The notes under the pieces are model-generated. The model was not told where the DNA came from and made no database searches. It saw nothing but the letters and a program-made list of their open reading frames with translations. Below, one piece after another: positions 56,701-64,000 of a stretch of DNA of 64,000 nucleotides. The translations under genes and the position numbers were made by a program. This stretch comes from an uncultured Aquimarina sp. (GTDB lineage Bacteria > Bacteroidota > Bacteroidia > Flavobacteriales > Flavobacteriaceae): positions 20,095 through 84,094 of the forward strand of contig CANMMM010000022.1 in assembly GCA_947498935.1 (NCBI GenBank). Direction: 5' to 3'. Every line of letters starts with the position of its first letter. Position 1 is the stretch's first letter.

Positions 56701-56878
56701 CGAAATCTGTTACTACACCATTACTAGTCCCTTTGATAATAATGGAAACTCCAGGCATAGGATATCCATTAGAATCGCTTACCTGACCTGTAATACTAAG
56801 TCCCGATTGTGCGAAAGCACTTTGTACAAAAAAGAGAATACTTACTAATAAAGTTAAAGTACATCTAATTTTAATCAT
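53741..56878 (-). CDS. SusC/RagA family TonB-dependent transporter
   Basis: A 1045-residue outer-membrane importer. Signal peptide (1-23, SAFAQS); carboxypeptidase-regulatory-like domain (about 28-105, GQVSDSNGYPMPGVSIIIKG); plug (about 115-230, with VVVGYGTSRKKDLTGSV and the SusC marker PLYIIDGV); 22-stranded barrel ending TVTVGLNVQF. With SusD it imports long xylo-oligosaccharides. First gene of the susC-susD-binding protein unit, and the likely main target of the hybrid regulator. Confidence 0.96.
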   Translation of the reverse strand: MIKIRCTLTLLVSILFFVQSAFAQSGLSITGQVSDSNGYPMPGVSIIIKGTSNGVVTDFDGNYVLEGANKGDILVYSYLGMETQEMLVDTALVINVVMKDLTTDLEQVVVVGYGTSRKKDLTGSVVSISAESIEEQPLANVDQAIQGQISGVSVTRSSGQPGGAVSVRVRGITSATGSNEPLYIIDGVNVTSAGSDSFDFSQFGGGGGQTQVSPLSTLNPSDIESIQVLKDASAAAIYGSQASNGVVIITTKRGKSGKAKFTYEAYGGLQTAPRFYDMMNLREFAQFSNEVREEALGQEPFAQFANPALLGSGTDWQREIFRGASITNHQLSISGGKDNTKFYTSLSYFDQEGIVINSDFRRYGIRLNLDHKYNEWIKFGNNINFSNTLENVGLNDVDNGIIASALRQSPDIPVRLSDGTFGSPNPEEGFGSFQVLNPVAWSEIRNALLERYKINGNFFAEVKLFKGLTFKSDIGYDYNTTKSEAFNPTYEFGSNINSIATSVKSFGQSFFWLFKNYFTYNTTFGNNSLNVLAGTEAQKATFEGVIGQRSNFPSNDVTGLDTGDADTSVASSYKGENSLLSFFGRINYNYDSRYFLSGSLRYDGSSRFGPGRRWGVFPSVSAAWVISEEAFLQDNEVLSWLKLRAGIGSSGNQNVGNNLFRPLLRNDPTPFGPGFTLQGFANPDITWESLVSPNVGLELGFLGDKIRLDVDLYEKVSSDFLALRPLPSVFGTHNSENFLGINPPTVNFGEMRNTGIDVTLKTQNFSKDKFKWTTNIVVSAYRNEVTELVNEGDIIQGTFGFGQELTRTIAGEPIGQFYGFVTDGIIRTQDELNNAPLPEGGQIDETSGTWLGDLRFVDTNEDGVINDDDKQFIGSPHPDFTYSITNEFTIGNFDLSIFLQGSQGNDVFNWTRILTEGMRELSSNQAAVVADRYRPSNPNGSLPRFSNGNPNGNDRISDRFVEDASYLRIQSVTLGWNLPRDMFGENAFFNKLRVYGTLQNLYTFTGYSGYDPEVGAFNQSAILSGVDNGRYPVPRTVTVGLNVQF

Positions 56879-56936
56879 CTTTTGTTTTGTTCGTTAATTA
56901 CTCATTTTCCAAAAACATTAAGAAAGCCCCTGAAAG

Positions 56937-56970
56937 CGTTAATTCCCTTAACGTTTAGTTAACAAATATA
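56937..56970 (-). promoter_or_regulatory. Putative -7 box and GTTAA hairpin upstream of SusC
   Basis: On the minus strand TATATTTG (56963-56970) fits the -7 consensus, giving a leader of about 80 nt. Next to it CGTTAA and TTAACG (56937-56953) form a short palindrome around TTCCC. No -33 TTG at the usual distance, as might be expected for an activator-dependent promoter. Confidence 0.4.
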
Positions 56971-57225
56971 TCGTTTGAGGTAAATAACTTATAGAATTTA
57001 TGAAGCAATTAGTATAAAATTTGAAGCATCTAACGTTTTCGTTGTAGTCATTTAACACTATTTAAGCGCTAACAATAGAAGATTCTTAAATTCTCTCGCC
57101 AAAAACTAACAATCTTATTACGAAAGAAACTATTTGATTGTAGTTATAAAAATAATTCACACTCCTATTAAACAAACCTGATTTTACGTTTTAGCAGTAT
57201 CAGTTTATATGGCTAACGAAATAAC

Positions 57226-57314
57226 GCGTTAGGGATAACAATGAAAATCCCACAGGCTGACGTGAGGAGGACGAGGAATTGTAATGGATAGCCCGACCCC
57301 ATAAAGAAACGCCC
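57226..57314 (-). repeat. Intergenic repeat copy G
   Basis: GCGTTAGGGATAAC at left, AACGCCC at right, main-type core. It lies in the 630-bp divergent gap between SusC and the small secreted protein gene; the rest of the gap holds the SusC leader. Confidence 0.88.
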
Positions 57315-57505
57315 TAAATACTATTATATTTTACAAGCAGCTACTTTAATTTATTAGAACAACGCAGTAACAAATATTTTGTAGGAAAACAAGTTTCATG
57401 TGCGAATTCTAATTTGATCATAACGAATTCTAAAAGTGAGAATTTTTTACTCTTATCTACCTTTAAATTTGGTGTAACAAATAACCTCAAAATATACTGT
57501 TAGTC

Positions 57506-58075
57506 ATGAAAAACACAATTATCATTTTTATTTTGCTTATTGGCTTTCAATTTATGAAGGCGCAAAGTTTTCAAAAAACTGAGAAGTATATGGTAGTCAC
57601 AGAAATTAAAGAGAACGGAACAGCCTATCCATCGCATGTGGTGAATCTGATACGTTCGGGGGGGATTTCTGAGAAGCTGTCTACTTTAACGATAGACGAC
57701 ACAGAACTTTTAGAGGATATTTTTGTATCTACCTTAGAAGATCCCGGATTAGACGGGATCTCTGAGGTGATTAAATTAGAAGTTGAATTTTTTGCCTGTT
57801 GCGCAGAAGTAGCTTCTTATTATTACATGGTTACTGATGATCAACAACTGATCTCGTTACCACAATTGAGTAATATTTATTGCGAAAATTCGAATACCGA
57901 CTCTCAATATACTTTTCCGAATCAAGAATATGGAATTCAGGGAAACATCCTCGAAACAGAGACATTATACTCTGATAGTTATGAGGTAAAAAATGTACAC
58001 CAAAAACAAAGTATTGCTTGGAATGATTATACTATAGATTCTGAGAAAAATAATACTGCAATCACTGGTTACTAA
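57506..58075 (+). CDS. Small secreted protein, unknown function
   Basis: A 189-residue protein with a clear signal peptide (MKNTIIIFILLIGFQFMKAQ). The mature part is acidic, with a Cys pair (FFACCAEVASYYYM) and one more Cys; no domain is recognised and there is no T9SS tail. It is divergent from SusC and upstream of the sensor kinase, but a hairpin at 58139-58211 separates it from the latter. Confidence 0.65.
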   Translation: MKNTIIIFILLIGFQFMKAQSFQKTEKYMVVTEIKENGTAYPSHVVNLIRSGGISEKLSTLTIDDTELLEDIFVSTLEDPGLDGISEVIKLEVEFFACCAEVASYYYMVTDDQQLISLPQLSNIYCENSNTDSQYTFPNQEYGIQGNILETETLYSDSYEVKNVHQKQSIAWNDYTIDSEKNNTAITGY

Positions 58076-58138
58076 TCCATTTTATATATATAAGGATTTC
58101 ATCTACCTGATTGGAGATCAACACAACACACAAACCAT

Positions 58139-58211
58139 AATGTATACAGCAGGCACATCCAATTATTCCCAATTGTTTTTCCCAAAAAAAGCTTGCCTGC
58201 TGCTATACATT
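58139..58211. terminator. Imperfect long hairpin after the secreted protein gene
   Basis: AATGTATAcAGCAGGC (58139-58154) pairs with GCCTGCTgcTATACATT (58195-58211) across a 40-nt loop, followed by TTT. Located 64 bp after the stop codon. Confidence 0.5.
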
Positions 58212-58301
58212 TTGTAGCTTAATCAATTATATTACTGATATATACCTCAGTTTTTTCAGAAAAAAAATCTGTTTGATTATATTTGCTACTAAACCCATTT
58301 C

Positions 58302-61300
58302 ATGATCCCTAATCGTTTTTTCAACCTACTATTCGTATTTTATTTATGCACAGTATATTCCCTATCTTGTTTTGCTCAAAATAGCGGACTCCGCGCCTAC
58401 ACCTTAGAAGATGGTTTACCTCAATCACAGGTATACGATATCATACAAGATAACATTGGATATTTATGGCTCGGGACAAGAGGTGGTGGTTTATGCAGAT
58501 TTAATGGAGAGACATTCATTATTAAAAATGAAAATGACGGCCTACTCTCTAATTATATTCACTCATTAGCTGCTATCAATGATACCTTATTTATAGGTAC
58601 GCGTAGAGGACTTTCTATAAAAATAAAAGATACATTCCAAAATATAGAAGGGCCACAGATTAATCGAATTTTTAGCCTTAATGATCGAACATACCTAGCT
58701 ACTAATGTCGGCATCTATACATATACAAGTAGTAGTGGACTCCAAAAAATAAATTTAGACACTAAAATAAATACGAGTATCGTATATGATATCGTATTTG
58801 ATGGTCGCTTATATTGGATTGCCACCAATAAGGGGTTATGGAAACTAAATAGCATTACAGAAGACGCTTCTATCATGGTGAGGCATAGCCCGTACATCTT
58901 TACTGCTGCCTTATATCACGAGCACAAAGTATATGCTGCCGCCTTAGACAGAGGAGTTTTAGTACTAAACACTAATGCCAAAAGTTATGGAAATCAGTGG
59001 ATCAAAGAAATTAAAAAAGTAAACAGTATTACTGTGCATGAAAACGAACTTTGGTTTGCTACACATAATGAAGGTATCGTGATCATGCATGGCAAAAAAC
59101 ATAGACAACAACGCAAAATCAATCAAAAAAACGGATTGTCTATTACTAATATCAAAAAAACGATCAAAGACAGACAATCTAATATATGGATTGCTACCTC
59201 TGGCGGTGGTTTTTATAAATTATTCCAAAATAACTTTACCCACTACGACAAAAATACAGGATTGAAGGGAAATCGAGTGTATGCAGTACATTCTTATGAC
59301 GACGAAATTTGGGCCTCTAACTCAGAAGCTGGTTTGGTAAAAATAGACAGTATAGGAATTACACATATCGCACAAGATCCACGACTAAAAGACATCAAAA
59401 TAAAAACCATAACTAATGATCATCTAGGGAATATATGGGCAGGTACAGAAGGAAAAGGGATTCTGTACAAACAGATCACTAGAAAAGATACGATACATAT
59501 AGATAGTACGGACCTTTCCAATATAAGACACGACACCCTTACTACATTAGTCGCTAAAAATTACATCATCAATAAAAAGAGAGGACTCTCTTCTGATTGG
59601 ATCAGCTCGCTATACATTGCAGACAATGTGATATGGGCAGCCTCGCACTCCAATGGTATCACACGTTTTTCTTATGACTATAAAAGAAATAAAATCAAAA
59701 AAACGAAACGGTTTACCAAGCGCAATGGCATTAAAGATCTAGAGATCAGCTTTATTACTGCTGACCCAAAAGGCACAATATGGTATGCTACCCAAAACGG
59801 GGATATCGGATATATTAGAAAAAACAGAGTAAAACACCTAAGTAACATTATTGATCAAGAAACCTCTATCAACACCATTTTATTTAGAGATGATAAAATA
59901 TTACTAGGAACTGCTGGACAAGGGATCTGGTGGTCCGAGGCTTCTGAATTAAACTTCCAGAAACTCAACGGAAAAAAGCAACTCTACTCTAACAACATTT
60001 ATCAAATGATCTTCGATGCCCAAGGAGATTTATGGGTAGGTAGCGAAACAGGCGTAGATAATGTAAAAATAAATCTACTCTACCAAATAGAAGATGTATT
60101 ACATTACGGAAGGAATGATGGTTTTATGGGAATCGAAACCTGTGTAAATGCAATCACTAAAGATGATCAAGAAAATTTATGGTTTGGCGCTATTTATGGA
60201 CTATCTAAATATGTAGCTGGAGATCTACAGAAATCGATTATAAAACCAGAAATACATTTCGAGCACATCGAGGTATCCTACCAAAGGATTGACTCTATCA
60301 ATCCAGACCTATGGGCTAAGAATAATCAAGTATTACAGTTAACACCTGAGCAAACAGAACTTTCTTTTAGTTATAAGACCGTAGACTTAGACCACCCTAA
60401 TGATGTACAGTACCGATACCGACTAAATAATACTGCTTGGAGTCCTTGGTCCTCTGATCATAAACAAAACTTAGCAGGATTAGCCTATGGCAAACATTCA
60501 TTTACCGTAGAATCGCGCAATTTTAGATGGGAGAAAAGTGACCCTATCACCTTTAAACTTTTTATCGACAGTCCTATCTATGACAAATTGTGGTTCCAAT
60601 TATTAGTACTTGGTTTTTTGCTGCTAATTGTTGCTCTCATCACCTTCTTATACATCCGTAGGGTAAAACTCAAAAACAAAGAAGAACGCGAACGCTTGCA
60701 AATGCAAAATCACCTCTTATCCTTAGAGCAAAAAGCATTGCGTCTGCAAATGAACCCCCACTTTATATTCAATGTATTAAATGGTATCAAAGCAATGAGC
60801 ATCAATAATCCATCAAAAATGAATGCTACCATAAATACCTTCGCTACATTACTTCGAGAAACCCTCTATAACTCTAGAAAAGAAAACATCACCCTTGATC
60901 AAGAGATGAAAACGCTCAAAAATTATATCGAAGTAGAAAAACTAATGGCTCCAAAATCTTTTGATTATGACATAACTATCGATTCGGATCTAGACCCCGA
61001 AGAAGTTTTAATTCCACCGATGCTTATACAACCCTTTGTAGAGAATGCGATCAGACACGGTATTCTAAAAGAAAATAAAGAAGGGAAATTAAGCGTTCTG
61101 TTTAGAACTACCGAAGAATTTTTATATTGCAAAGTGGTTGATAATGGCCAAGGCATATTTCAATCACAAAAAACAAAAGCCAAGACAGACCATCAGTCCA
61201 TGGCGCTCACTGTAACTAGCGAACGACTCGTATCAATTGCAGGAAAAGACGCCCTAGACATCAGTGAAATCACAGATGCTGATGGCAATATACAAGGAAC

Positions 61301-61340
61301 CCAAATTGCATTTAAAATACCATTACTAACTGATTATTAA
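58302..61340 (+). CDS. LytS-type sensor histidine kinase with Reg_prop propellers
   Basis: A 1012-residue membrane sensor. Signal peptide (1-25); periplasmic Reg_prop double propeller (about 28-680, e.g. YLWLGTRGGGLCRFNGETF, NIWIATSGGGFYKLF); Y_Y_Y domain (about 685-755); one TM (about 763-785). The cytoplasmic kinase is of the LytS/YehU type, with H820 in MNPHFIFNVLN and the ATP site at PFVENAIRHGI. It lacks receiver and helix-turn-helix domains, so it needs the LytTR regulator encoded 13 bp downstream. The ligand is unknown. Confidence 0.93.
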   Translation: MIPNRFFNLLFVFYLCTVYSLSCFAQNSGLRAYTLEDGLPQSQVYDIIQDNIGYLWLGTRGGGLCRFNGETFIIKNENDGLLSNYIHSLAAINDTLFIGTRRGLSIKIKDTFQNIEGPQINRIFSLNDRTYLATNVGIYTYTSSSGLQKINLDTKINTSIVYDIVFDGRLYWIATNKGLWKLNSITEDASIMVRHSPYIFTAALYHEHKVYAAALDRGVLVLNTNAKSYGNQWIKEIKKVNSITVHENELWFATHNEGIVIMHGKKHRQQRKINQKNGLSITNIKKTIKDRQSNIWIATSGGGFYKLFQNNFTHYDKNTGLKGNRVYAVHSYDDEIWASNSEAGLVKIDSIGITHIAQDPRLKDIKIKTITNDHLGNIWAGTEGKGILYKQITRKDTIHIDSTDLSNIRHDTLTTLVAKNYIINKKRGLSSDWISSLYIADNVIWAASHSNGITRFSYDYKRNKIKKTKRFTKRNGIKDLEISFITADPKGTIWYATQNGDIGYIRKNRVKHLSNIIDQETSINTILFRDDKILLGTAGQGIWWSEASELNFQKLNGKKQLYSNNIYQMIFDAQGDLWVGSETGVDNVKINLLYQIEDVLHYGRNDGFMGIETCVNAITKDDQENLWFGAIYGLSKYVAGDLQKSIIKPEIHFEHIEVSYQRIDSINPDLWAKNNQVLQLTPEQTELSFSYKTVDLDHPNDVQYRYRLNNTAWSPWSSDHKQNLAGLAYGKHSFTVESRNFRWEKSDPITFKLFIDSPIYDKLWFQLLVLGFLLLIVALITFLYIRRVKLKNKEERERLQMQNHLLSLEQKALRLQMNPHFIFNVLNGIKAMSINNPSKMNATINTFATLLRETLYNSRKENITLDQEMKTLKNYIEVEKLMAPKSFDYDITIDSDLDPEEVLIPPMLIQPFVENAIRHGILKENKEGKLSVLFRTTEEFLYCKVVDNGQGIFQSQKTKAKTDHQSMALTVTSERLVSIAGKDALDISEITDADGNIQGTQIAFKIPLLTDY

Positions 61341-61353
61341 AATCAATGAACTT

Positions 61354-62103
61354 ATGCTTACAGCCATTATCGTCGAGGATATGCCAGATGCTTTACAACT
61401 ACTAAAGAATGACCTCGAAAGCGCACACCCCGAAATTAAAATCATAGACACAGCCACTAGTGTAGTAGAAGCCGCTAAAGCAATTCGAAATCAAACACCC
61501 GATATTCTTTTTCTAGACATCATGCTAGGAGATGGTACTGGTTTCGACGTGTTAGAAATTTTTCCAGATTTAAAATCTAAAATCATTTTTGTAACAGCAA
61601 GTGATGAATTTGCGATTAGAGCTTTTAAATTTGCTGCTATTGATTATGTACTCAAACCTTACTCAAACGAAGAACTAGCACAAGCCGTAGCCAAAGCCAA
61701 AGAGCAAATACACCCTAATCCCGAACGCTTAAACATCCTAAAAGACACCCTATCTGCCCCCGAACAAAAACCTGATAAAATATCATTACACACCTTAGAT
61801 AAAATCATCATCGTGAGCCTCGATGATATTGTACGCTGTGAGTCAGATAGTAATAACACCATTTTTTTCTTAGAAGACGGACAAAAGATATTTGTAACCA
61901 AAACGCTCAAGTATTTTTCTGATATGCTTAAGAACTATCAGTTCCTACGTGTACACCAGAGCCATTTAGTAAACCTACAATGTATCAGTGCCTTTATTAA
62001 AGCTGATGGAGGATACCTATTACTTAAAAATGGTGAAAATGTACCTGTATCCGTTCGAAAAAAAGTAGAAGTTATGGAAATACTAGATAGTATGCATCGA
62101 TAG
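61354..62103 (+). CDS. LytTR-type response regulator
   Basis: A 249-residue regulator. Receiver domain (1-120) with phosphoacceptor D55 in LFLDIMLGDG, acidic pocket near the start (VEDMPDA) and Lys in YVLKPY. LytTR DNA-binding domain (about 145-245, DKIIIVSLDDIVRCESDSNN; VHQSHLVNL). It is the cognate partner of the kinase upstream. Targets are unknown; the neighbouring Sus genes are possible. Confidence 0.95.
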   Translation: MLTAIIVEDMPDALQLLKNDLESAHPEIKIIDTATSVVEAAKAIRNQTPDILFLDIMLGDGTGFDVLEIFPDLKSKIIFVTASDEFAIRAFKFAAIDYVLKPYSNEELAQAVAKAKEQIHPNPERLNILKDTLSAPEQKPDKISLHTLDKIIIVSLDDIVRCESDSNNTIFFLEDGQKIFVTKTLKYFSDMLKNYQFLRVHQSHLVNLQCISAFIKADGGYLLLKNGENVPVSVRKKVEVMEILDSMHR

Positions 62104-62129
62104 GAAATTGCTTTTTTTTAAAAGGAGGA

Positions 62130-62218
62130 GGGCGTTACCACAAGGGTCGGGCTATCCGCTACAATTCCTCGCACCTCCTACCGTCGGGCTGTGGGATTTC
62201 CACTACTATCCCTAACGC
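62130..62218 (+). repeat. Intergenic repeat copy H
   Basis: GGGCGTTACCACAAGGG at left, ATCCCTAACGC at right; nearly identical to copy F. It lies between converging LytTR and thioredoxin-like genes. Confidence 0.9.
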
Positions 62219-62293
62219 AAAAATATGCTCATACACACATACTGCATGTTCCATACATGCAGTATAATTAATAAGTCACAACCTAAAACAGTT

Positions 62294-62797
62294 CTACTCC
62301 ACCGTATCTAATAGTGTGGCTATTTCCTCAAAAGACAGCTTACCTACTATATTTCCTTGTGGATCTATCAAAAACTTAGTAGGTATAGCAGTAACCCCAT
62401 AAGATCTAGCAATCTCAGATAGCATCACAAAACTATTTTGAGACACAATCTGATGCTTCCAAACAAAACCATCTTTTTCAGCAGCTCGCTTCCACGAGTT
62501 TTTTGTTTTTTCTAGAGCAACCGTTACGATAGTCAATTGCTCTTTATACCTATGATGTAATGCTGCTAGTTTAGGATTTTCCCTTCTACAAGGAGGACAC
62601 CAAGATCCCCAGAAATCCAATAGCACATATCCTCCTCTTAATTCCGATAATTTAAACGAACTACCATCTACCAAAGTAGTTTCAAAATCCGGGGCCTGTT
62701 TCCCTACTGATGCAGCAAAAAACATACGATATCCCATATAAAGCCCTATAAGTATCCCCAGCAATACGACACCCTTTTTTAATATATTACTATTCAT
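62294..62797 (-). CDS. TlpA/ResA-like thioredoxin-fold protein
   Basis: A 167-residue membrane-anchored thiol protein. N-terminal anchor (about 8-28) and a thioredoxin fold with the active site FWGSWCPPCRRENP near residues 71-84. The later TAIPTKFLIDPQGNIV has the cis-Pro loop. It faces the periplasm and would reduce or form disulfides, for example in cytochrome c assembly; the partner is not known. It stands alone. Confidence 0.9.
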   Translation of the reverse strand: MNSNILKKGVVLLGILIGLYMGYRMFFAASVGKQAPDFETTLVDGSSFKLSELRGGYVLLDFWGSWCPPCRRENPKLAALHHRYKEQLTIVTVALEKTKNSWKRAAEKDGFVWKHQIVSQNSFVMLSEIARSYGVTAIPTKFLIDPQGNIVGKLSFEEIATLLDTVE

Positions 62798-63010
62798 TTT
62801 TATTCACTTTAATCTGTTTGTGCCCCTTATTCTACGTTCTCTAATAAGTAGTAAAAAGCATACTATACTTACACCTTTATCTGCTGTATCTGTACCCAAA
62901 CTTACCACTATAAATAAACGAGTTCTAGCTGTAAAGATCAGTTTTTTATACAAATATTTGAAAATAAGCAATATATCTACTAGCTTTAAGTAATCTATAA
63001 ATCCTTACAA

Positions 63011-63625
63011 ATGGCATTAGTAAAACAAATACAAGAAGCAAACTCACATTCATGGGTTACTTTTACGATAGAAAATCACATAGTAACCAATCCCTCAGAA
63101 ATACTGTTATTAGGTGATTTTAATAATTGGCAACGTGATAATAGTGCACATCAAATGAAAAAAGAAGGAGATGTGTACAAAAAACGGATTAAGCTAGAAA
63201 ACGGAAAGCGCTATGAATTCCGTTATTTAAGTAATAACCACGAATGGTTTAATGATACTGCAGCAGATGATTATGTTCCCTCTCCCTACGAAGGCATTCA
63301 AAATTGTGTCGTAGATCTGAGCAGCATCGCTGTAAAGAAAAAAAAGAGCACAAAAAAAAGCACTAAAAAAGCTAAAAAAGATGATCTAAAAAAGATTGAA
63401 GGTATCGGTCCTAAAATAGCAGGCATACTTACTGAAAAAGGAATTAGCACTTTTAAAAAGTTAAGCGAAGCCTCAGTAACAGTATTAGAAAGTATCCTCA
63501 AAGAAGCTGGGCCACGATATGCGATGCATAAGCCCGGTTCTTGGCCCCAACAAGCCCAACTAGCCTATGAAGGCAAATGGGAGGAGCTAGATGAGCTACA
63601 AGAACTCTTAGATGGCGGAAGATAA
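63011..63625 (+). CDS. Fusion of a CBM48/AMPK-type glycogen-binding module and a helix-hairpin-helix domain
   Basis: A 204-residue cytoplasmic protein. Residues about 14-100 resemble the glycan-binding module of AMPK beta and starch enzymes (ILLLGDFNNWQRD, then YEFRYLSNNHEWFNDTAADDYVPSPYEG, read in parts). A Lys-rich linker (about 107-122) leads to a helix-hairpin-helix part (about 123-175, LKKIEGIGPKIAGILTEKGISTF), usually a DNA- or protein-binding element. The C-terminal region WPQQAQLAYEGKWEELDELQELLDGG is conserved in other proteins of this HhH type. The combination is odd and the function unknown. Confidence 0.8.
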   Translation: MALVKQIQEANSHSWVTFTIENHIVTNPSEILLLGDFNNWQRDNSAHQMKKEGDVYKKRIKLENGKRYEFRYLSNNHEWFNDTAADDYVPSPYEGIQNCVVDLSSIAVKKKKSTKKSTKKAKKDDLKKIEGIGPKIAGILTEKGISTFKKLSEASVTVLESILKEAGPRYAMHKPGSWPQQAQLAYEGKWEELDELQELLDGGR

Positions 63626-63669
63626 GTTTTGGCTTTGTGCCTCTACTTTTAAAAACAAATTATCAAAAT

Positions 63670-63906
63670 AGATCGCAGCTTTTGTTAGTTCTTACTGTTG
63701 CTTGCCAAACTGTACCGCCACTAGTTTTGGAAACTAGCGGGAGCCGTTACGTATTCTTGTGGCGGCAGGGATGCAGAAACAAGATTAACCTATTCTTAGA
63801 AAACAAGAACACAACCTATATCAATGATAGATCGTAGCCGTTTTTGTTATTGCTTACTCTTACTCTGCCAAGCTGTTACGGTACTAGTTACAAACTAGCA
63901 CTAGCA
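63670..63906 (+). repeat. Two diverged tandem copies of a hairpin-containing repeat
   Basis: Copy 1 (63670-63745) and copy 2 (63830-63906) share GATCG-AGC, TTTTGTTA, CTTACT, TGCCAA-CTGT and a closing hairpin ACTAGTT...AACTAGC. Between them CCGCCAC (63715-63721) and GTGGCGG (63759-63765) form another inverted repeat. Reading frames through it (such as 63637-63837) are not genes. The pattern recalls REP-like palindromes tied to IS200-type transposases. Confidence 0.6.
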
Positions 63907-63968
63907 CATACTAGGACGAATGGTTATTATTTTTCAGAAAAATTTGGTTATTCATTATTTCAGGGTAT

Positions 63969-64000
63969 AAAAAAACCCTTCATAACTGATTATGAAGGGT
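63969..64000. terminator. Hairpin at the right edge
   Basis: ACCCTTCATAA pairs with TTATGAAGGGT, preceded by an A run; the sequence ends before any T tract can be seen. On the minus strand the A run gives a good terminator, so it probably ends a leftward gene beyond the window. Confidence 0.6.

Noticed and set aside
63637..63837. 66-codon plus-strand reading frame after the CBM48-HhH gene
   Set aside because: It runs through the hairpin repeats and has no domain or start signals.
1..64000. CRISPR array, rRNA operon, intact insertion sequence or prophage
   Set aside because: No evenly spaced identical repeats, no rRNA-like sequence, and no transposase, integrase or phage structural gene were found; the spread repeats are single intergenic copies.

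Overview
The window is chromosomal DNA of a member of the Bacteroidota, most likely a marine Flavobacteriaceae species; the genus cannot be fixed from sequence alone. The signs are: AT-rich DNA; a PorP/SprF protein and a PorE-like OmpA protein of the type IX secretion system (T9SS); two enzymes with T9SS sorting tails; a SusC/SusD pair; a one-protein hybrid two-component regulator; a FecI/FecR/TonB-receptor trio; and promoters of the TTG-N17..23-TAnnTTTG kind (clearest at 26559-26586 and 30621-30651).

Layout. 1-6 kb: tail of a PorP/SprF gene, a TetR regulator facing a small membrane protein across a perfect 20-bp palindrome, a PRMT-like methyltransferase, a 2OG-Fe(II) dioxygenase coupled to a small membrane protein, and a secreted M28 aminopeptidase. 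6.2-14.2 kb: a leftward cluster that looks like an envelope system: a five-TM protein, a coiled-coil protein, a membrane-anchored PspA/ESCRT-III-like protein, a solute-binding protein fused to an OmpA domain, an ABC permease and ATPase, and a CbxX-type AAA+ ATPase. 14.4-18 kb: a T9SS-exported metallophosphoesterase, then 1.6 kb with two short promoter/ORF/terminator units, a tRNA-like fragment and an odd tRNA-Arg(TCT). 18-23 kb: sigma/anti-sigma/TonB receptor. 24-33 kb: a choice-of-anchor lipoprotein, era, PorE-like OmpA, a GNAT+LysE pair that may be a mobile cassette, TIGR03643 and DUF2452 proteins, a TrmH-like methyltransferase and an aldose epimerase.

33-57 kb is a xylan-to-pentose-phosphate locus. 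SusC/SusD and a surface glycan-binding lipoprotein bind and import xylo-oligosaccharides. Two GH10 lipoproteins and a GH3 enzyme cut xylan. A sugar porter, xylose isomerase, xylulokinase, short transaldolase and split transketolase take xylose into central metabolism. The divergent hybrid sensor-regulator is the likely controller. One GH10 protein has Ala in place of the catalytic acid/base Glu. 57-64 kb: a small secreted protein, a LytS-type sensor kinase with a LytTR regulator, a TlpA-like thioredoxin, and a CBM48-HhH fusion.

Eight copies of an 85-90 bp intergenic repeat (GGGCGTTAcc...ATCCCTAACGC) are spread over the window. Two genes of the xylan/xylose region (short transaldolase and intact GH10) share a similar 5' leader with a hairpin. 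No CRISPR array, rRNA, intact insertion sequence or prophage was found.
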